Shown: piece by piece, positions 24,850 through 34,571 of the stretch
How positions within the stretch are numbered: position 1 is the first letter of the stretch
Layout of the letters: each line of letters starts with the position of its first letter
Assembly: GCA_028707125.1 (NCBI GenBank)
Contig: JAQTUX010000001.1
Span: 886,528 to 927,922 of the forward strand
Length of the DNA: 41,395 bases
DNA from: Candidatus Omnitrophota bacterium
GTDB taxonomy: Bacteria; Omnitrophota; Gorgyraeia; Gygaellales; JAQTUX01
Direction: 5' to 3'
Translations under genes and position numbers: made by a program
Notes under the pieces: model-generated
What the model saw: only the letters and a program-made list of their open reading frames with translations
Database searches by the model: none
Told to the model about the DNA's origin: nothing

Positions 24850-25775
24850 GTATGGCCGCGCACATCTTTCCGGGACAGGGCGCCCAGTATGTAGGCATGG
24901 GCAAGGACCTGTATGAGAACAGCGCCGCGGCAAAGGGCATTTTTGACAGGGCGGATAAATCCCTGGGGTTTTCTATAAGCGCTTTGTGCTTTAACGGCCC
25001 AGAGGATAAGTTAAAACGCACTGATATTTGCCAGTTGGCGATATTTACTACAAGCATAGCGGCCTTAGAGGCGTTTACGGCCGTAGAAGAAGGCAGGGGA
25101 GCGGCAAGGCAGCTCCCCGGTTTTGTCGCCGGCTTAAGTTTGGGCGAGTATACAGCGTTGGCAGCTGCCGGCGTGCTTTGTTTTGAAGATGCCCTGTCTT
25201 TGGTGCAGGCCAGAGGCCGGCTTATGGATAAGGCGGCAGAGGCACATCCCGGCAAGATGGCGGCAATAATCGGGCTGGACAAGGATAGAGTGGAGGATAT
25301 CTGCGGGAAAACAGGGATCGAGATAGCAAATCTTAATTGCCCGGGGCAGGTAGTCGTATCAGGCAGGGCCAGGCAGATGGAAGAGGCAAAGGCAGAACTG
25401 GAGAAGGCAGGGGCCTCAAAAGTGGTATTCCTTGAAGTAAGCGGCGCCTTTCACTCAAGCTTGATGAAAGAAGCGTCGGTTGATCTGGCCCGCCATATGG
25501 ATAAATGTAAATTCAGCGAGCCGAAAACGCGCTTTATCAGCAACGTAACCGCTAAACCCGCTGCCGGCGCGGAAGAGATCAGGCAGAATCTTGTGAAACA
25601 GATGTATTCGCCGGTGCTCTGGGAGGAGTCGGTGAGGTTTATGGCAAAAGAGGGCGTATCCAGGTTTTATGAAATAGGCCCTAACCGCGTGCTTAAAGGC
25701 ATATTGCGCAAGATAGACCCGTCTTTGGAAGTGGTCAATATAGGTAAGTATATGGAGGCCGGCAATGCTGCTTAA
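24843..25775 (+). CDS. fabD: Malonyl-CoA:ACP transacylase
   Basis: Moves malonyl from CoA to the acyl carrier protein. The 310 residues show HIFPGQGAQYVGMGKDLYE, the nucleophile Ser99 in GLSLGEY (the common form is GHSLGE; here Leu replaces His), the catalytic His204 in SGAFHSSLM and the ISNVTAKP segment. The ATG overlaps the end of fabH by seven bases. A second in-frame Met at residue 4 is an alternative start. Confidence 0.96.
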   Translation: MVGMAAHIFPGQGAQYVGMGKDLYENSAAAKGIFDRADKSLGFSISALCFNGPEDKLKRTDICQLAIFTTSIAALEAFTAVEEGRGAARQLPGFVAGLSLGEYTALAAAGVLCFEDALSLVQARGRLMDKAAEAHPGKMAAIIGLDKDRVEDICGKTGIEIANLNCPGQVVVSGRARQMEEAKAELEKAGASKVVFLEVSGAFHSSLMKEASVDLARHMDKCKFSEPKTRFISNVTAKPAAGAEEIRQNLVKQMYSPVLWEESVRFMAKEGVSRFYEIGPNRVLKGILRKIDPSLEVVNIGKYMEAGNAA

Positions 25776-26508
25776 GGATAAAGTCGCTTTGATAACCGGG
25801 GCAGGCAGGGGCATAGGAAAGGAGATAGCGCTTACCTTTGCCAGGGAGGGCGCCTCAGTCGCCATATGCGACGTTGACCTGGCTCTGGCTGAAGGCACGG
25901 CCAAAGAACTGCAGGCGCTGGGGGCCGGCTCAATAGGGCTCAAAGCGGATGTGACTGATTTTAAACAGGTTGATGGCCTGGTAAACAAAATTCTTGACAA
26001 ATTTCAAAGAATTGATATATTAGTTAACAACGCAGGTATAACCAAAGACGCTCTTTTGTTAAGAATGTCGCCCGAGGATTGGGACGCGGTCATCAACGTC
26101 AATCTGAAAGGCGCGTTCAACTGTATCAAGGCCGTAACCCGCGTTATGCTTAAGCAGAGATACGGCAGGATAGTGAACGTAGCTTCTATCATAGGCATAA
26201 TAGGCAACGCGGGCCAGGCGAATTATTCGGCTTCAAAGGCGGGGATAATCGCCCTTACGAAAACAGCGGCAAGGGAATTCGCTTCCCGCGACATAAACGT
26301 TAACGCTGTGGCGCCCGGGTTTATCCAGACCGATATGACCGCCAAGCTCTCTGAGGAACTGCGGCAGAGGATGCTGGATGAGATACCGCTGGGCAGGTTT
26401 GGTACGCCGGCTGATGTTGCCAACGCGATCTTATTTTTGTCTTCGCAGGACGCCGGTTTCATTACAGGGCAGACAATAGTCGTTGACGGCGGGATGGTTA
26501 TGCAATAA
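25765..26508 (+). CDS. fabG: 3-oxoacyl-ACP reductase
   Basis: The NADPH-dependent reductase of the elongation cycle and a classical short-chain dehydrogenase. The 247 residues contain the cofactor loop [13 protein letters not shown], the NNAG motif (VNNAGITKD), the catalytic Tyr154 and Lys158 in YSASKAG, and a terminal VDGGMVMQ. It overlaps fabD by 11 bases and is followed by acpP after a GGAGGA site. Confidence 0.96.
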   Translation: MLLKDKVALITGAGRGIGKEIALTFAREGASVAICDVDLALAEGTAKELQALGAGSIGLKADVTDFKQVDGLVNKILDKFQRIDILVNNAGITKDALLLRMSPEDWDAVINVNLKGAFNCIKAVTRVMLKQRYGRIVNVASIIGIIGNAGQANYSASKAGIIALTKTAAREFASRDINVNAVAPGFIQTDMTAKLSEELRQRMLDEIPLGRFGTPADVANAILFLSSQDAGFITGQTIVVDGGMVMQ

Positions 26509-26525
26509 ATATAAGGAGGAAAAGA

Positions 26526-26765
26526 ATGGCCGTAGCAGAAAAGGTGAAAGCAATCATAGCAGAGCAGTTGGGTGTAAAAGCCGAAGAGGTGACCCCCACG
26601 GCGTCATTTATTGATGACCTCGGAGCGGATTCGCTTGATACGGTTGAGCTGGTTATGGCTTTGGAAGAGGAGTTCGGGATCGAGATCCCGGATGAGGACG
26701 CCGAAAAGATGACCACGGTGGCAGACGCTATTAAATATATTGAAGACAAGGTAGCAAAGAAATAA
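26526..26765 (+). CDS. acpP: Acyl carrier protein
   Basis: A 79-residue acidic protein that carries growing acyl chains on a phosphopantetheine arm attached to Ser36 in [10 protein letters not shown]. The first half [19 protein letters not shown] and the second half [26 protein letters not shown] match the family throughout. A strong AAGGAGGA precedes the ATG, consistent with high expression. A stable stem-loop follows before fabF. Confidence 0.98.
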   Translation: MAVAEKVKAIIAEQLGVKAEEVTPTASFIDDLGADSLDTVELVMALEEEFGIEIPDEDAEKMTTVADAIKYIEDKVAKK

Positions 26766-26788
26766 TTGGACGGCTATTGATCTAATAA

Positions 26789-26826
26789 AAACATTGGCCC
26801 CGCTCATAAAGGCGGGGCTAATGTTT
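26789..26826 (+). terminator. Stable stem-loop between acpP and fabF
   Basis: AAACATTGGCCCCGC (26789-26803) pairs with GCGGGGCTAATGTTT (26812-26826) over 15 positions including one G-U, with an 8-base loop. Only TTT follows, then the fabF ribosome site (AAGGG) and ATG at 26837. It may be a partial terminator or an RNA-stabilising or processing hairpin that raises acpP relative to fabF. Confidence 0.65.
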
Positions 26827-26836
26827 AAGGGTTCTT

Positions 26837-28081
26837 ATGGCAAAGAGAAGAGTCGTAGTCACGGGTTTAGGCGCGATAACGCCGGTAGGCAACAACGTCC
26901 AGGACTTCTGGGCCTCCCTTAAGGAAGGCAGGAGCGGCGTTGACGTCATAAAGACATTTGACGCCTCGGCGTATGAGTCCCGGATCGCCGGCGAGGTAAA
27001 GGATTTTGAGCCCCACGCCTTCGGCTTTACCGGCAAGGACTTGAAGCGGATGGATAAATTCGTGCTTTTTGCCATCGTCGCGGCGCGTGAGGCGGTAAAG
27101 GATTCCGGCATGGATCTGGAGAAGGAAGACAGGACGAGAATAGGGGTCCTGATCGGCTCGGGCATAGGCAGTTTAAGGACGGTAGAGAGGGAATCGGAGA
27201 TATTGGCCAGGAAAGGCCCTTCACGGCTTTCGCCGTTTGTCATACCCATGCTGATAGTGAATGAGGCCTCAGGCCATGTGTCCATAATCTTTGGTTTCAA
27301 AGGCCCCAACACCTGCGTGGCTACTGCCTGCGCTACCGGCTCGCACGCCATAGGGGACGCCTGCAGGATAATCCAGTATGGGGATGCCGATGTTATGGTG
27401 GCAGGCGGCACCGAGAGCGCGACCACGCCTTTGGGCGTAGGCGGATTCTGCGCTTTAAGGGCGCTTTCCAAGAGAAACGATGAGCCGCAAAAGGCGTCCA
27501 GGCCTTTTGACAGGGAGCGGGACGGTTTTGTAATGGCGGAAGGCGCGGGAGTGGTAGTGCTGGAGGAGTTTGAGCACGCCAGGAAGCGCGGGGCGCGTAT
27601 TTACGCTGAATTGGTCGGTTACGGCATGTCCGCTGATGCCTATCATATTACAGCTCCCGACCCCCAAGGCGACGGCGCGGTGAGGGCGATGCTTGCCGCG
27701 TTAAAGGACGCCGGGATGTCAAAAGATAAGATCGGCTATATAAACGCGCACGGCACATCCACCGGCCTGAACGACAAGATCGAGACCCTGGCGGTAAAGA
27801 GATTTTTAGGCGAAGGCCTGGCAAAAAAGGTGCCTATGAGCTCCATTAAATCAATGACAGGCCACCTGCTCGGCGCTGCCGGCGGAGTGGAATTTGTGGC
27901 AAGCTGCCTGACAATAAGAGACGGAGTCCTTCCCCCCACTATAAATTACGAGTTCCCCGATCCTGACTGCGACCTGGATTATGTCCCTAACACCGCCCGT
28001 CAACTTAATGTTGACGCGGTGATGTCTAACTCCCTGGGATTTGGCGGCCATAACGCCACGCTTATTGTAAAGAAGATTTAG
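26837..28081 (+). CDS. fabF: Beta-ketoacyl-ACP synthase II
   Basis: An elongating condensing enzyme of type II fatty acid synthesis. The 414 residues begin [21 protein letters not shown], have the active Cys165 in [13 protein letters not shown] and the two His motifs ([16 protein letters not shown] and [14 protein letters not shown]), and end with the [14 protein letters not shown] signature. It completes the fab cluster. leuC follows after six bases. Confidence 0.97.
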   Translation: MAKRRVVVTGLGAITPVGNNVQDFWASLKEGRSGVDVIKTFDASAYESRIAGEVKDFEPHAFGFTGKDLKRMDKFVLFAIVAAREAVKDSGMDLEKEDRTRIGVLIGSGIGSLRTVERESEILARKGPSRLSPFVIPMLIVNEASGHVSIIFGFKGPNTCVATACATGSHAIGDACRIIQYGDADVMVAGGTESATTPLGVGGFCALRALSKRNDEPQKASRPFDRERDGFVMAEGAGVVVLEEFEHARKRGARIYAELVGYGMSADAYHITAPDPQGDGAVRAMLAALKDAGMSKDKIGYINAHGTSTGLNDKIETLAVKRFLGEGLAKKVPMSSIKSMTGHLLGAAGGVEFVASCLTIRDGVLPPTINYEFPDPDCDLDYVPNTARQLNVDAVMSNSLGFGGHNATLIVKKI

Positions 28082-28087
28082 GTTCCA

Positions 28088-29347
28088 ATGCCTTACACAA
28101 TTTCAGAAAAAATATTATTGGCGCATACGGATAACGACGATATCCGGCCGGGCGACTTTATAGACGCCAGGATAGACCTCTGCCTCGGCAACGATATCAC
28201 GGCGCCGCTTGCCATAGAAGAATTCAGGAAGCACGGTTTTAAGAAGGTATTCAATAAGAATAAGATAGCGCTTGTCCCGGACCATTTTGCCCCTGCCAAG
28301 GACTACAAGAGCGCCAATCAGTGCAGGATGCTCAGGGATTTTGCCAAAGAGCAGGGCATAAAGCATTATTTTGAAGTAGGGTGCATGGGCATAGAGCACG
28401 CGCTCCTGCCCGAGCAGAAACTGGTCCTGCCCGGCGATCTGGTCATCGGCGCTGATTCGCACACCTGCACCTACGGCGCGTTAGGGGCGTATTCTACAGG
28501 TATCGGCTCAACCGACCTGGCGCGCGCGTTTGTTGACGGAAAATGCTGGTTTAAAGTGCCGCAGTCAATGAAGTTGGTGTATAGCGGCAAGAGGAACAAA
28601 TGGGTTTCAGGCAAGGACTTTATTCTATATACTATAGGTAAGATAGGGGTGGACGGCGCGTTATATAAAGCGATGGAGTTTACGGGAGAGGCGATATCGG
28701 CGCTGCCTATGGACGACAGGTTCACCATGTCTAATATGGCCATAGAGGCAGGCGGCAGGGCCGGGCTTATTGAGCCGGATAAGGAGACGTTAAAGTACGC
28801 GCGGCCGGCTCCGAGAAAATTCAAAATATATAAATCAGATAAAGACGCCCGCTATGAGAGCACGGTGGAGATAGACGCGTCCAAAATTGAGCCGCAGGTA
28901 TCTTTTCCGCCGCTTCCTTCAAACGCTAAGCCGGTAAGCCAGGCAAAGAATGTAACGCTTGACCAGGTCGTGATCGGTTCCTGCACCAACGGCAGGATCT
29001 CCGACTTGAGGATCGCCGCGCGTATACTTAAAGGCAGGAAGGTAAAGCAGGGAACGCGCCTGCTTGTGTTTCCGGCAACGCAAAAAGTATACCTGGACTG
29101 CGTCAAGGAAGGGCTGGCCGAGATATTTGTCAAGGCAGGAGGCATATTCTCTACGCCGACCTGCGGGCCCTGCCTCGGCGGGCATATGGGGATTTTAGCC
29201 GAAGGGGAGAGGTGCCTGTCCACCACAAACAGAAATTTCATAGGCAGGATGGGGCATCCTAAATCAGAGGTTTATCTGGCGTCTCCGGCGGTGGCAGCTG
29301 CTTCGGCGATAAAGGGGCGGATCGCGCATCCTGATGAGGTAGCGTAA
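28088..29347 (+). CDS. leuC: 3-isopropylmalate dehydratase large subunit
   Basis: Isomerises 2- to 3-isopropylmalate in leucine synthesis together with LeuD. The 419-residue length fits the shorter LeuC/homoaconitase-type subfamily. The [4Fe-4S] ligands are visible as [11 protein letters not shown] (Cys299) and [11 protein letters not shown] (Cys359, Cys362), with [20 protein letters not shown] earlier. Homoaconitase or a citramalate-route dehydratase are alternatives that sequence cannot exclude, but the leuD-leuB context favours leucine synthesis. No leuA is in the window. Confidence 0.92.
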   Translation: MPYTISEKILLAHTDNDDIRPGDFIDARIDLCLGNDITAPLAIEEFRKHGFKKVFNKNKIALVPDHFAPAKDYKSANQCRMLRDFAKEQGIKHYFEVGCMGIEHALLPEQKLVLPGDLVIGADSHTCTYGALGAYSTGIGSTDLARAFVDGKCWFKVPQSMKLVYSGKRNKWVSGKDFILYTIGKIGVDGALYKAMEFTGEAISALPMDDRFTMSNMAIEAGGRAGLIEPDKETLKYARPAPRKFKIYKSDKDARYESTVEIDASKIEPQVSFPPLPSNAKPVSQAKNVTLDQVVIGSCTNGRISDLRIAARILKGRKVKQGTRLLVFPATQKVYLDCVKEGLAEIFVKAGGIFSTPTCGPCLGGHMGILAEGERCLSTTNRNFIGRMGHPKSEVYLASPAVAAASAIKGRIAHPDEVA

Positions 29348-29351
29348 TCTG

Positions 29352-29402
29352 ACCCCACACTTACGTGTGGGGTATGAGGATACCACACGCGGAAGCGTGT
29401 GG
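29352..29402. repeat. Twin hairpins between leuC and leuD
   Basis: ACCCCACAC-TTAC-GTGTGGGGT (29352-29373) and CCACACGC-GGAA-GCGTGTGG (29383-29402) are two perfect stem-loops separated by nine bases. The second has a GNRA-type loop. The two share the CCACAC core. They fill most of the 74-base gap in an otherwise tightly packed operon. There is no T-run, so simple termination is unlikely. Confidence 0.65.
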
Positions 29403-29421
29403 AGGAGAACGGTAGGGCGAG

Positions 29422-29913
29422 ATGGTACTAAAAGGCAGAGTACACAAATTCGGGGACGACGTAAATACAGACGATATAATAGCGGCTAAGTACCTTAATG
29501 TGTTTGACGAGAAGGAACTGGCGTCGCATTGTATGGAAACGATCAGCCCTGATTTTGTAAAGAACGCGCGGCAGGGAGACATCATTGTCGCCGGCAGGAA
29601 CTTCGGCTGCGGCTCATCGCGTGAGCACGCGCCTTTGGCGATAAAGGGCTGCGGCATATCGGCGGTCATCGCCGAGAGTTTCGCCGCGATATTTTTCAGG
29701 AACGCCATTAATATAGGGCTTCCTTTTCTTGAATGCGAAGCGGCTAAAGAGATAGATGACCGCGACGAGATCGAGCTGGATCTGTCCGGCGGCGTTATCA
29801 GGAATTTGACTAAAAATAAACAATATACGACTCAGGCGTTTCCGGAGTTTCTTCAGGAGATTGTAAAGGCGGGAGGATTAATGAAATGGCTGCGCAAAAG
29901 AAATACAATATAG
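29422..29913 (+). CDS. leuD: 3-isopropylmalate dehydratase small subunit
   Basis: The swivelling domain partner of LeuC. The 163-residue length fits the short LeuD type. It shows [21 protein letters not shown], the substrate-binding loop [21 protein letters not shown] and [15 protein letters not shown], all family signatures. Its last 28 bases overlap leuB in another frame, so it has a short extra tail (KWLRKRNTI) after the leuB start region. The start is an ATG after GGGCGAG, downstream of the twin hairpins. Confidence 0.94.
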   Translation: MVLKGRVHKFGDDVNTDDIIAAKYLNVFDEKELASHCMETISPDFVKNARQGDIIVAGRNFGCGSSREHAPLAIKGCGISAVIAESFAAIFFRNAINIGLPFLECEAAKEIDDRDEIELDLSGGVIRNLTKNKQYTTQAFPEFLQEIVKAGGLMKWLRKRNTI

Positions 29914-30956
29914 CGGTTATTCCGGGAGACGGCACAGGTCCCGAGGTTATTGGCGAGGCGTTAAAGGTTTTAGAGGCATCTGCCTCTATCAGCGGCTTCA
30001 AATACGAAACCGTTAACTTTGACTTTGGAGGCGAAAGATACCTCAGGACAAAAGAGACACTGCCGAAATCGGCGCTGAAAGAGCTCAAAAAATTTGACGC
30101 CATACTTTTAGGCGCTATAGGACATCCCGATGTCAAACCCGGCATACTTGAGCAGGGCATACTGCTTAAGCTGCGTTTTGAGCTTGACCAGTATATCAAT
30201 CTGCGCCCGGTAAAGCTTTACAACGCCGAATTCTGCCCGCTTAAAGACAAGAAGCCGGAAGATATTGATTTTGTCGTGGTGAGGGAAAACTCCGAGGGAT
30301 TGTATAAGGGGCTGGGAAGTTTTAAGCATAAGGGCGGCAAGAAAGAAATAGCCCTGCAGATATCGCATAACACCAGAAAAGGCGTTGAGCGCTGCATACG
30401 TTACGCCTTTGATTATACCAGGAAGCGCGACAAGGACAAGAAGCTCACGCTCTGCGGTAAGACAAATGTCCTGACCTATGCCTGGGACCTTTGGCAGAGG
30501 ACTTTCAATGAGGTCGCCAAAGAATATCCCGACGTGAAGACAGATTACGCCCATGTGGATGCCACTACGATGTGGATGGTCAAGAACCCGGAGTGGTTTG
30601 ACGTTATCGTCACTGATAATATGTTCGGCGATATAATCACGGACTTGGGCGCGATGGTCCAGGGCGGTATGGGCATTGCCGCGGGAGGCAACATCAACCC
30701 TAAGGGCGTTTCCATGTTTGAGCCCATCGGCGGCAGCGCCCCCAAATATACGGGAAAAAACGTCATCAATCCCCTGGCGGCAATATGCGCAATGGGTATG
30801 ATGCTGGAAAATTTAGGGGAGAACGCGGCAGGGCAGCGTGTAGAGGATGCGGTCATCGCGGTGGTGCGGAAAAAAGTAAAATCGCTTTCCGCCGGAAAGA
30901 TGGGCTATTCCACGCGGGAAGTGGGTGACTTAGTGGTAAGGAGTCTGGCGAAATGA
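29886..30956 (+). CDS. leuB: 3-isopropylmalate dehydrogenase (isocitrate/isopropylmalate dehydrogenase family)
   Basis: An NAD-dependent oxidative decarboxylase. The 356 residues show [21 protein letters not shown], the substrate-binding [27 protein letters not shown] and the metal site [20 protein letters not shown], followed by the nucleotide-binding [27 protein letters not shown] is closer to the tartrate-dehydrogenase/archaeal type than to classical RELTGGIYFG LeuB proteins, so substrate is assigned mainly from the leuC-leuD context. A strong GGGAGGATT precedes the ATG. It overlaps asd by four bases. Confidence 0.88.
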   Translation: MAAQKKYNIAVIPGDGTGPEVIGEALKVLEASASISGFKYETVNFDFGGERYLRTKETLPKSALKELKKFDAILLGAIGHPDVKPGILEQGILLKLRFELDQYINLRPVKLYNAEFCPLKDKKPEDIDFVVVRENSEGLYKGLGSFKHKGGKKEIALQISHNTRKGVERCIRYAFDYTRKRDKDKKLTLCGKTNVLTYAWDLWQRTFNEVAKEYPDVKTDYAHVDATTMWMVKNPEWFDVIVTDNMFGDIITDLGAMVQGGMGIAAGGNINPKGVSMFEPIGGSAPKYTGKNVINPLAAICAMGMMLENLGENAAGQRVEDAVIAVVRKKVKSLSAGKMGYSTREVGDLVVRSLAK

Positions 30957-31978
30957 GAAAATATAATATAGCGATAGTAGGCGTAGGCGCCGTGGGTATT
31001 GAGATGCTGCGTGTTTTAAGGCAGCGTAATTTTCCTGTGGGAGAACTGCGTGTATTTGCCCGGTCGGCAAGGGATATAGAAGTAGATGGCCGGAGGTATT
31101 CGGTAAGCCCGATCTCTCCCGAGGGGTTTGAAGGCATAGATATCGCTTTATTCGCCGGCACAGAAGGTGAAAAGGGCGCGGCAGTGACTTACGCTCCGGA
31201 GGCGGTAAAGAGAGGCGCGGTAGTGATTGATAACGGCGCGGATTTCCGCATGGACCCGAAAGTTCCCCTGGTCGTGCCTGAAGTCAACGCCGCCGATATA
31301 AAAAAGCATAAAGGCATAATCGCCAACCCTAACTGTTCCACAATTCAAATGGTGGCGGCATTATGGCCGATCTATAAGAAAGCCGGGCTCAAAAGGGTGA
31401 TCGTCACCACCTTGCAGGCGTCTTCCGGCGCTGGCAAGAAAGCGGTGGAACAGCTCAAGGCAGAGAATCAGAAAATATCAGAGGCAGGTTATGAGAACGT
31501 GCGGGTTGATCTGGAAGAGAAGGCGATGCCTCAGCAGTTGGCATATAACGTCTTTCCGCATATCGGCGGTTTTGATAAATGCGACTATACCAGCGAAGAA
31601 TGGAAGCTGGTGCGCGAGACACACAAGATAATGCACGATGATAAAATAAAGATCTCCGCTACTACCGTGCGCGTGCCTGTGAGAACAGGGCACTCTGAAT
31701 CGGTATATATTGAAACAAAAAAGCCCATTACTCCCGCCAAAGTAAGAGATATCCTTGCTAAATCCGACGGTATTATAGTGATGGATGAGCCGGCCAAGGG
31801 GCTCTATCCGATGCCTAAAGATGCGGAAGGCAGGGACGAGGTATTCGTCGGCCGCGTCCGCCGCGATTGTTTTGTCAAAAACGGGCTGTGGCTGTGGGTG
31901 GTGGCTGACAACCTCAGAAAAGGCGCTGCCACAAATGCCGTCCAGATCGCCGAAGCGCTTATACGTGCGAAACATTAA
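30953..31978 (+). CDS. asd: Aspartate-semialdehyde dehydrogenase
   Basis: Reduces aspartyl phosphate to aspartate semialdehyde, the branch point to lysine/diaminopimelate, threonine and methionine. The 341 residues contain the cofactor loop IAIVGVGAVGIEMLRVL, FAGTEGEKG, the nucleophile Cys128 in NPNCSTIQM, the glycine-rich QASSGAGKKA and RVPVRTGHSESVYIE with the expected His. It would also supply diaminopimelate for the peptidoglycan made by the elongasome of the left half. It overlaps leuB by four bases and truA by fourteen. Confidence 0.96.
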   Translation: MRKYNIAIVGVGAVGIEMLRVLRQRNFPVGELRVFARSARDIEVDGRRYSVSPISPEGFEGIDIALFAGTEGEKGAAVTYAPEAVKRGAVVIDNGADFRMDPKVPLVVPEVNAADIKKHKGIIANPNCSTIQMVAALWPIYKKAGLKRVIVTTLQASSGAGKKAVEQLKAENQKISEAGYENVRVDLEEKAMPQQLAYNVFPHIGGFDKCDYTSEEWKLVRETHKIMHDDKIKISATTVRVPVRTGHSESVYIETKKPITPAKVRDILAKSDGIIVMDEPAKGLYPMPKDAEGRDEVFVGRVRRDCFVKNGLWLWVVADNLRKGAATNAVQIAEALIRAKH

Positions 31979-32747
31979 GCTGGTAATTGCTTATAACGGC
32001 GCGAATTACTGCGGCTGGCAAAGCCAGGTGGCAGGCGGCAGAAAAAAGTCCATCCAGCAGGTCGTTGAAAAGGTGCTCAAGAAGATATTGGGGGAACAGG
32101 TAAACGCGGCCGCATCAGGCAGGACCGATAGCGGCGCGCACGCCCTGGCCCAAGTTGTAAATTTCAAGACATCCTCGTCTATCCCGCCGGCAAAAATAAA
32201 GAAGGCCCTGAATTTCTGGCTTCCGGAAGATATCGTCTGCCTGGACGCGAAAGAGGCAGGCGCGGGATTTCACGCCCGCTTCAAAACTACATCCAAGACC
32301 TACAGGTATCTGATAGTCAATTCAAAGTCCAGGCCGCTTTTCCTCGGCCGCCTTACCCATTTTGTGCCTTACGAGCTGGATATTGATTTAATGCGCGATG
32401 AACTTAACAGCTTAAGGGGAAGGCGCGATTTTGCCTCATTCTGCTCAAGCGGCTCAACCGCCAAAGATACTGTAAGGACGGTCAAACGCGTTGATCTGCG
32501 GGTAATAAGGTCAGGCGCCATACAGAGCTTTTTGACCCCTGGATCGGCGTTGATCGCCATAGAAATAGAGGCAGACGGATTTCTAAATCATATGGTCAGG
32601 AATATAGTGGGCACACTCGTAGATATAGGCAGGGGAAGGTTCAAAAAAGGGAGTATGCGCGGGATCCTTAGCCATAAGGACCGTAAAAGGGCGGGGTACA
32701 CCGCTCCGGCAAAAGGGCTGTATTTAAGCAGGGTTGTATACCCTTAA
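31965..32747 (+). CDS. truA: tRNA pseudouridine(38-40) synthase TruA
   Basis: Modifies the anticodon stem of many tRNAs. The 260 residues from the GTG at 31965 match family length: NIKLVIAYNGANYCGWQSQ, the catalytic Asp55 in GRTDSGAHA, FHARFKTTSKTYRYLI and the GFLNHMVRNIVGTLVDIG signature. The frame continues far upstream to an ATG at 31785, but that segment lies inside asd in another frame and is rich in Arg, Cys and Ser, so it is rejected. It is the last gene of the long run. Confidence 0.95.
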   Translation: MRNIKLVIAYNGANYCGWQSQVAGGRKKSIQQVVEKVLKKILGEQVNAAASGRTDSGAHALAQVVNFKTSSSIPPAKIKKALNFWLPEDIVCLDAKEAGAGFHARFKTTSKTYRYLIVNSKSRPLFLGRLTHFVPYELDIDLMRDELNSLRGRRDFASFCSSGSTAKDTVRTVKRVDLRVIRSGAIQSFLTPGSALIAIEIEADGFLNHMVRNIVGTLVDIGRGRFKKGSMRGILSHKDRKRAGYTAPAKGLYLSRVVYP

Positions 32748-32767
32748 AAAATATCGGGTTGCGGCCC

Positions 32768-32796
32768 TTGACATATTCAGAATTATAGGGTATACT
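32768..32796 (+). promoter_or_regulatory. Sigma70-type promoter of the two-partner secretion locus
   Basis: TTGACA (32768-32773), a 17-bp spacer and TATACT (32791-32796). The start would be near 32803, giving a leader of about 47 bases before the TTG start of tpsB. Confidence 0.78.
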
Positions 32797-32849
32797 TTCT
32801 CTAACGTAATCCTCTAATACAGCATTCCTAAACAGGGTCAGGCATAAGA

Positions 32850-34568
32850 TTGATTAAGAAAATAATTATAGTTACGATAGGTCTGTCTTTGTTCGTTTGG
32901 GGGTATTCTTATGCCCAGACGCCGCCTGCTTCTCAAACCGCCGGCGGCCTGGAAAAGACGGAAAGGGCCATAGAGAAGGAGAAAGAGCTGCAGCAGAGGA
33001 TCACCACGGAGAAGAAAGCGGTGGAAGAGAAAGAGGTGGGAGTTGAGGAAACAGCCGCGGCTTTAGCAGAAGAAAAAAAGATCCTTATTAAGACAATTGA
33101 GGTGAAGGGCGCGACCCTTATTTCCGAAGAGGTGGTAAACAAGATAAAGGCGGAATACGAAGGCAAGGAGATCACCATAAAGGATATGCAGAAGATCTGC
33201 GACCTGATCACGGATGAATACCGGCAAAAGGGCCACGTTACCTCCCGCGCCTACCTGCCTCCACAGACCATAAAAGACGGCTTACTTATAATAATGGTCA
33301 CGGAAGGCCAGCTCGGCAGCGTAGATATAAAGGGTAACCGTTATTTCAAGACCGCCCTGCTTAAAAAAAAATTACTGGTGAAGGAGGGCGGTTTTTTTGA
33401 TTACAAATCCCTCCAGAAGTCATTACGCGGCATAAACGAACACCCTGACAGGTTTGCCAGGGCGGTGCTGGTCCCCGGGGAAAAGCCGGGAGAGACCAAT
33501 ATCGTTTTAGAGGTAAAGGACCGGCTGCCCATCCACGCCGGTTTAAGTTTTGATAATTTCGGCTCAAGGTATATTCAAAAATATAATTACGCCTCTACCC
33601 TTGAACACAACAATTTTTTTGGCTGGGATGACCGGCTCTACCTGAAATATCAAAGAGCCCAGTCCAACGCGCAGCGGCTCAAATCACTCAGTTATACCAT
33701 TCCCTTAAATTCTACCTTTGAGGCAGGCGGCTCCTATCTTTGGAGCAAGATGAAGCTGGGCAAGGAATTTGAAGACCTTGATGTCCGCGGCAGGACAGAG
33801 ATCGTCAGGTTGTTCCTGAACCAGACGCTGATAGACGAGGACTTATTGGACCTGAAATTAAATTTTGGATTTGATTATAAACATATTGAAAACTACACAG
33901 TTTCACAGGTTACTTCAAGGGATGAGGTCAGGATGTTCAGGATGGGGTTTGATCTGGATAGTGAGGATAAATGGGGCCGCACTATTTTTACTATGGAAGA
34001 AGATATAGGTATTCCCGATCTATTCGGAGGGGCGGGTGACAAAGACCCCCTTGCCACCAGGGAGGGCGCGGGAGGCAAGTTTTTTAAGTTGGCAGGCAAT
34101 ATATACCGGCTCCAGCCAATGCCTTTTGATTCTCAGATATTGTGGAAAAACCAGTTTCAACTCTCCAATTACACCCTGCCTGCCTGCGAGCAGTTCCAGA
34201 TAGGAGGCATAGCGAATGTCCGGGGTTATCCACCCGCGGAGTTCAGCGGCGATAAAGGTTTTGCCACCAGTGTTGAATGGTCTTTCCCGCCTTATTTTCT
34301 GCCTAAGGATACAAATATTCCTTTGACCCAGAGTAAAATTTATGACGCGATAAAGTTCCTCATTTTTTATGACCTGGGCGTGATCCGTCTTAAAAAGGAA
34401 CTGGGTACAGAGCAAAAACACAGGACGCTAAGAGGCGTGGGCTTCGGCATGAGGATGAATCTGCCACAGGATTTTTCAGCCAGGTTGGAATTCGCTTATC
34501 CGTTAGCCATGACCCCTTCGGATGAAGACCACTTTCACCCTTACGTAAGCGTAAATAAGAGGTTCTAA
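32850..34568 (+). CDS. Two-partner secretion outer-membrane transporter (TpsB/ShlB family)
   Basis: An Omp85-superfamily barrel that exports the neighbouring TpsA exoprotein. The 572 residues start at a TTG with a weak AGGG-containing leader. A signal peptide (about 1-22, ending SYA before QTPPA) is followed by a Glu/Lys-rich helix (about 33-75), two POTRA domains (IKTIEVKGATLISEE, then LGSVDIKGNRYFKTALL) and the beta barrel (DRLPIHAGLSFDNFGSRYIQKYNY onward). The family VRGY motif is at 457-460 (ANVRGYPPAEFSG) and the last residue is Phe, the outer-membrane assembly signal. tpsA follows after three bases. Its partner choice is inferred from adjacency. Confidence 0.93.
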   Translation: MIKKIIIVTIGLSLFVWGYSYAQTPPASQTAGGLEKTERAIEKEKELQQRITTEKKAVEEKEVGVEETAAALAEEKKILIKTIEVKGATLISEEVVNKIKAEYEGKEITIKDMQKICDLITDEYRQKGHVTSRAYLPPQTIKDGLLIIMVTEGQLGSVDIKGNRYFKTALLKKKLLVKEGGFFDYKSLQKSLRGINEHPDRFARAVLVPGEKPGETNIVLEVKDRLPIHAGLSFDNFGSRYIQKYNYASTLEHNNFFGWDDRLYLKYQRAQSNAQRLKSLSYTIPLNSTFEAGGSYLWSKMKLGKEFEDLDVRGRTEIVRLFLNQTLIDEDLLDLKLNFGFDYKHIENYTVSQVTSRDEVRMFRMGFDLDSEDKWGRTIFTMEEDIGIPDLFGGAGDKDPLATREGAGGKFFKLAGNIYRLQPMPFDSQILWKNQFQLSNYTLPACEQFQIGGIANVRGYPPAEFSGDKGFATSVEWSFPPYFLPKDTNIPLTQSKIYDAIKFLIFYDLGVIRLKKELGTEQKHRTLRGVGFGMRMNLPQDFSARLEFAYPLAMTPSDEDHFHPYVSVNKRF

Positions 34569-34571
34569 AAT

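Noticed and set aside
31785-31964. Upstream start for truA within asd
   Set aside because: Arg/Cys/Ser-rich shadow sequence; the GTG at 31965 begins the conserved TruA text.
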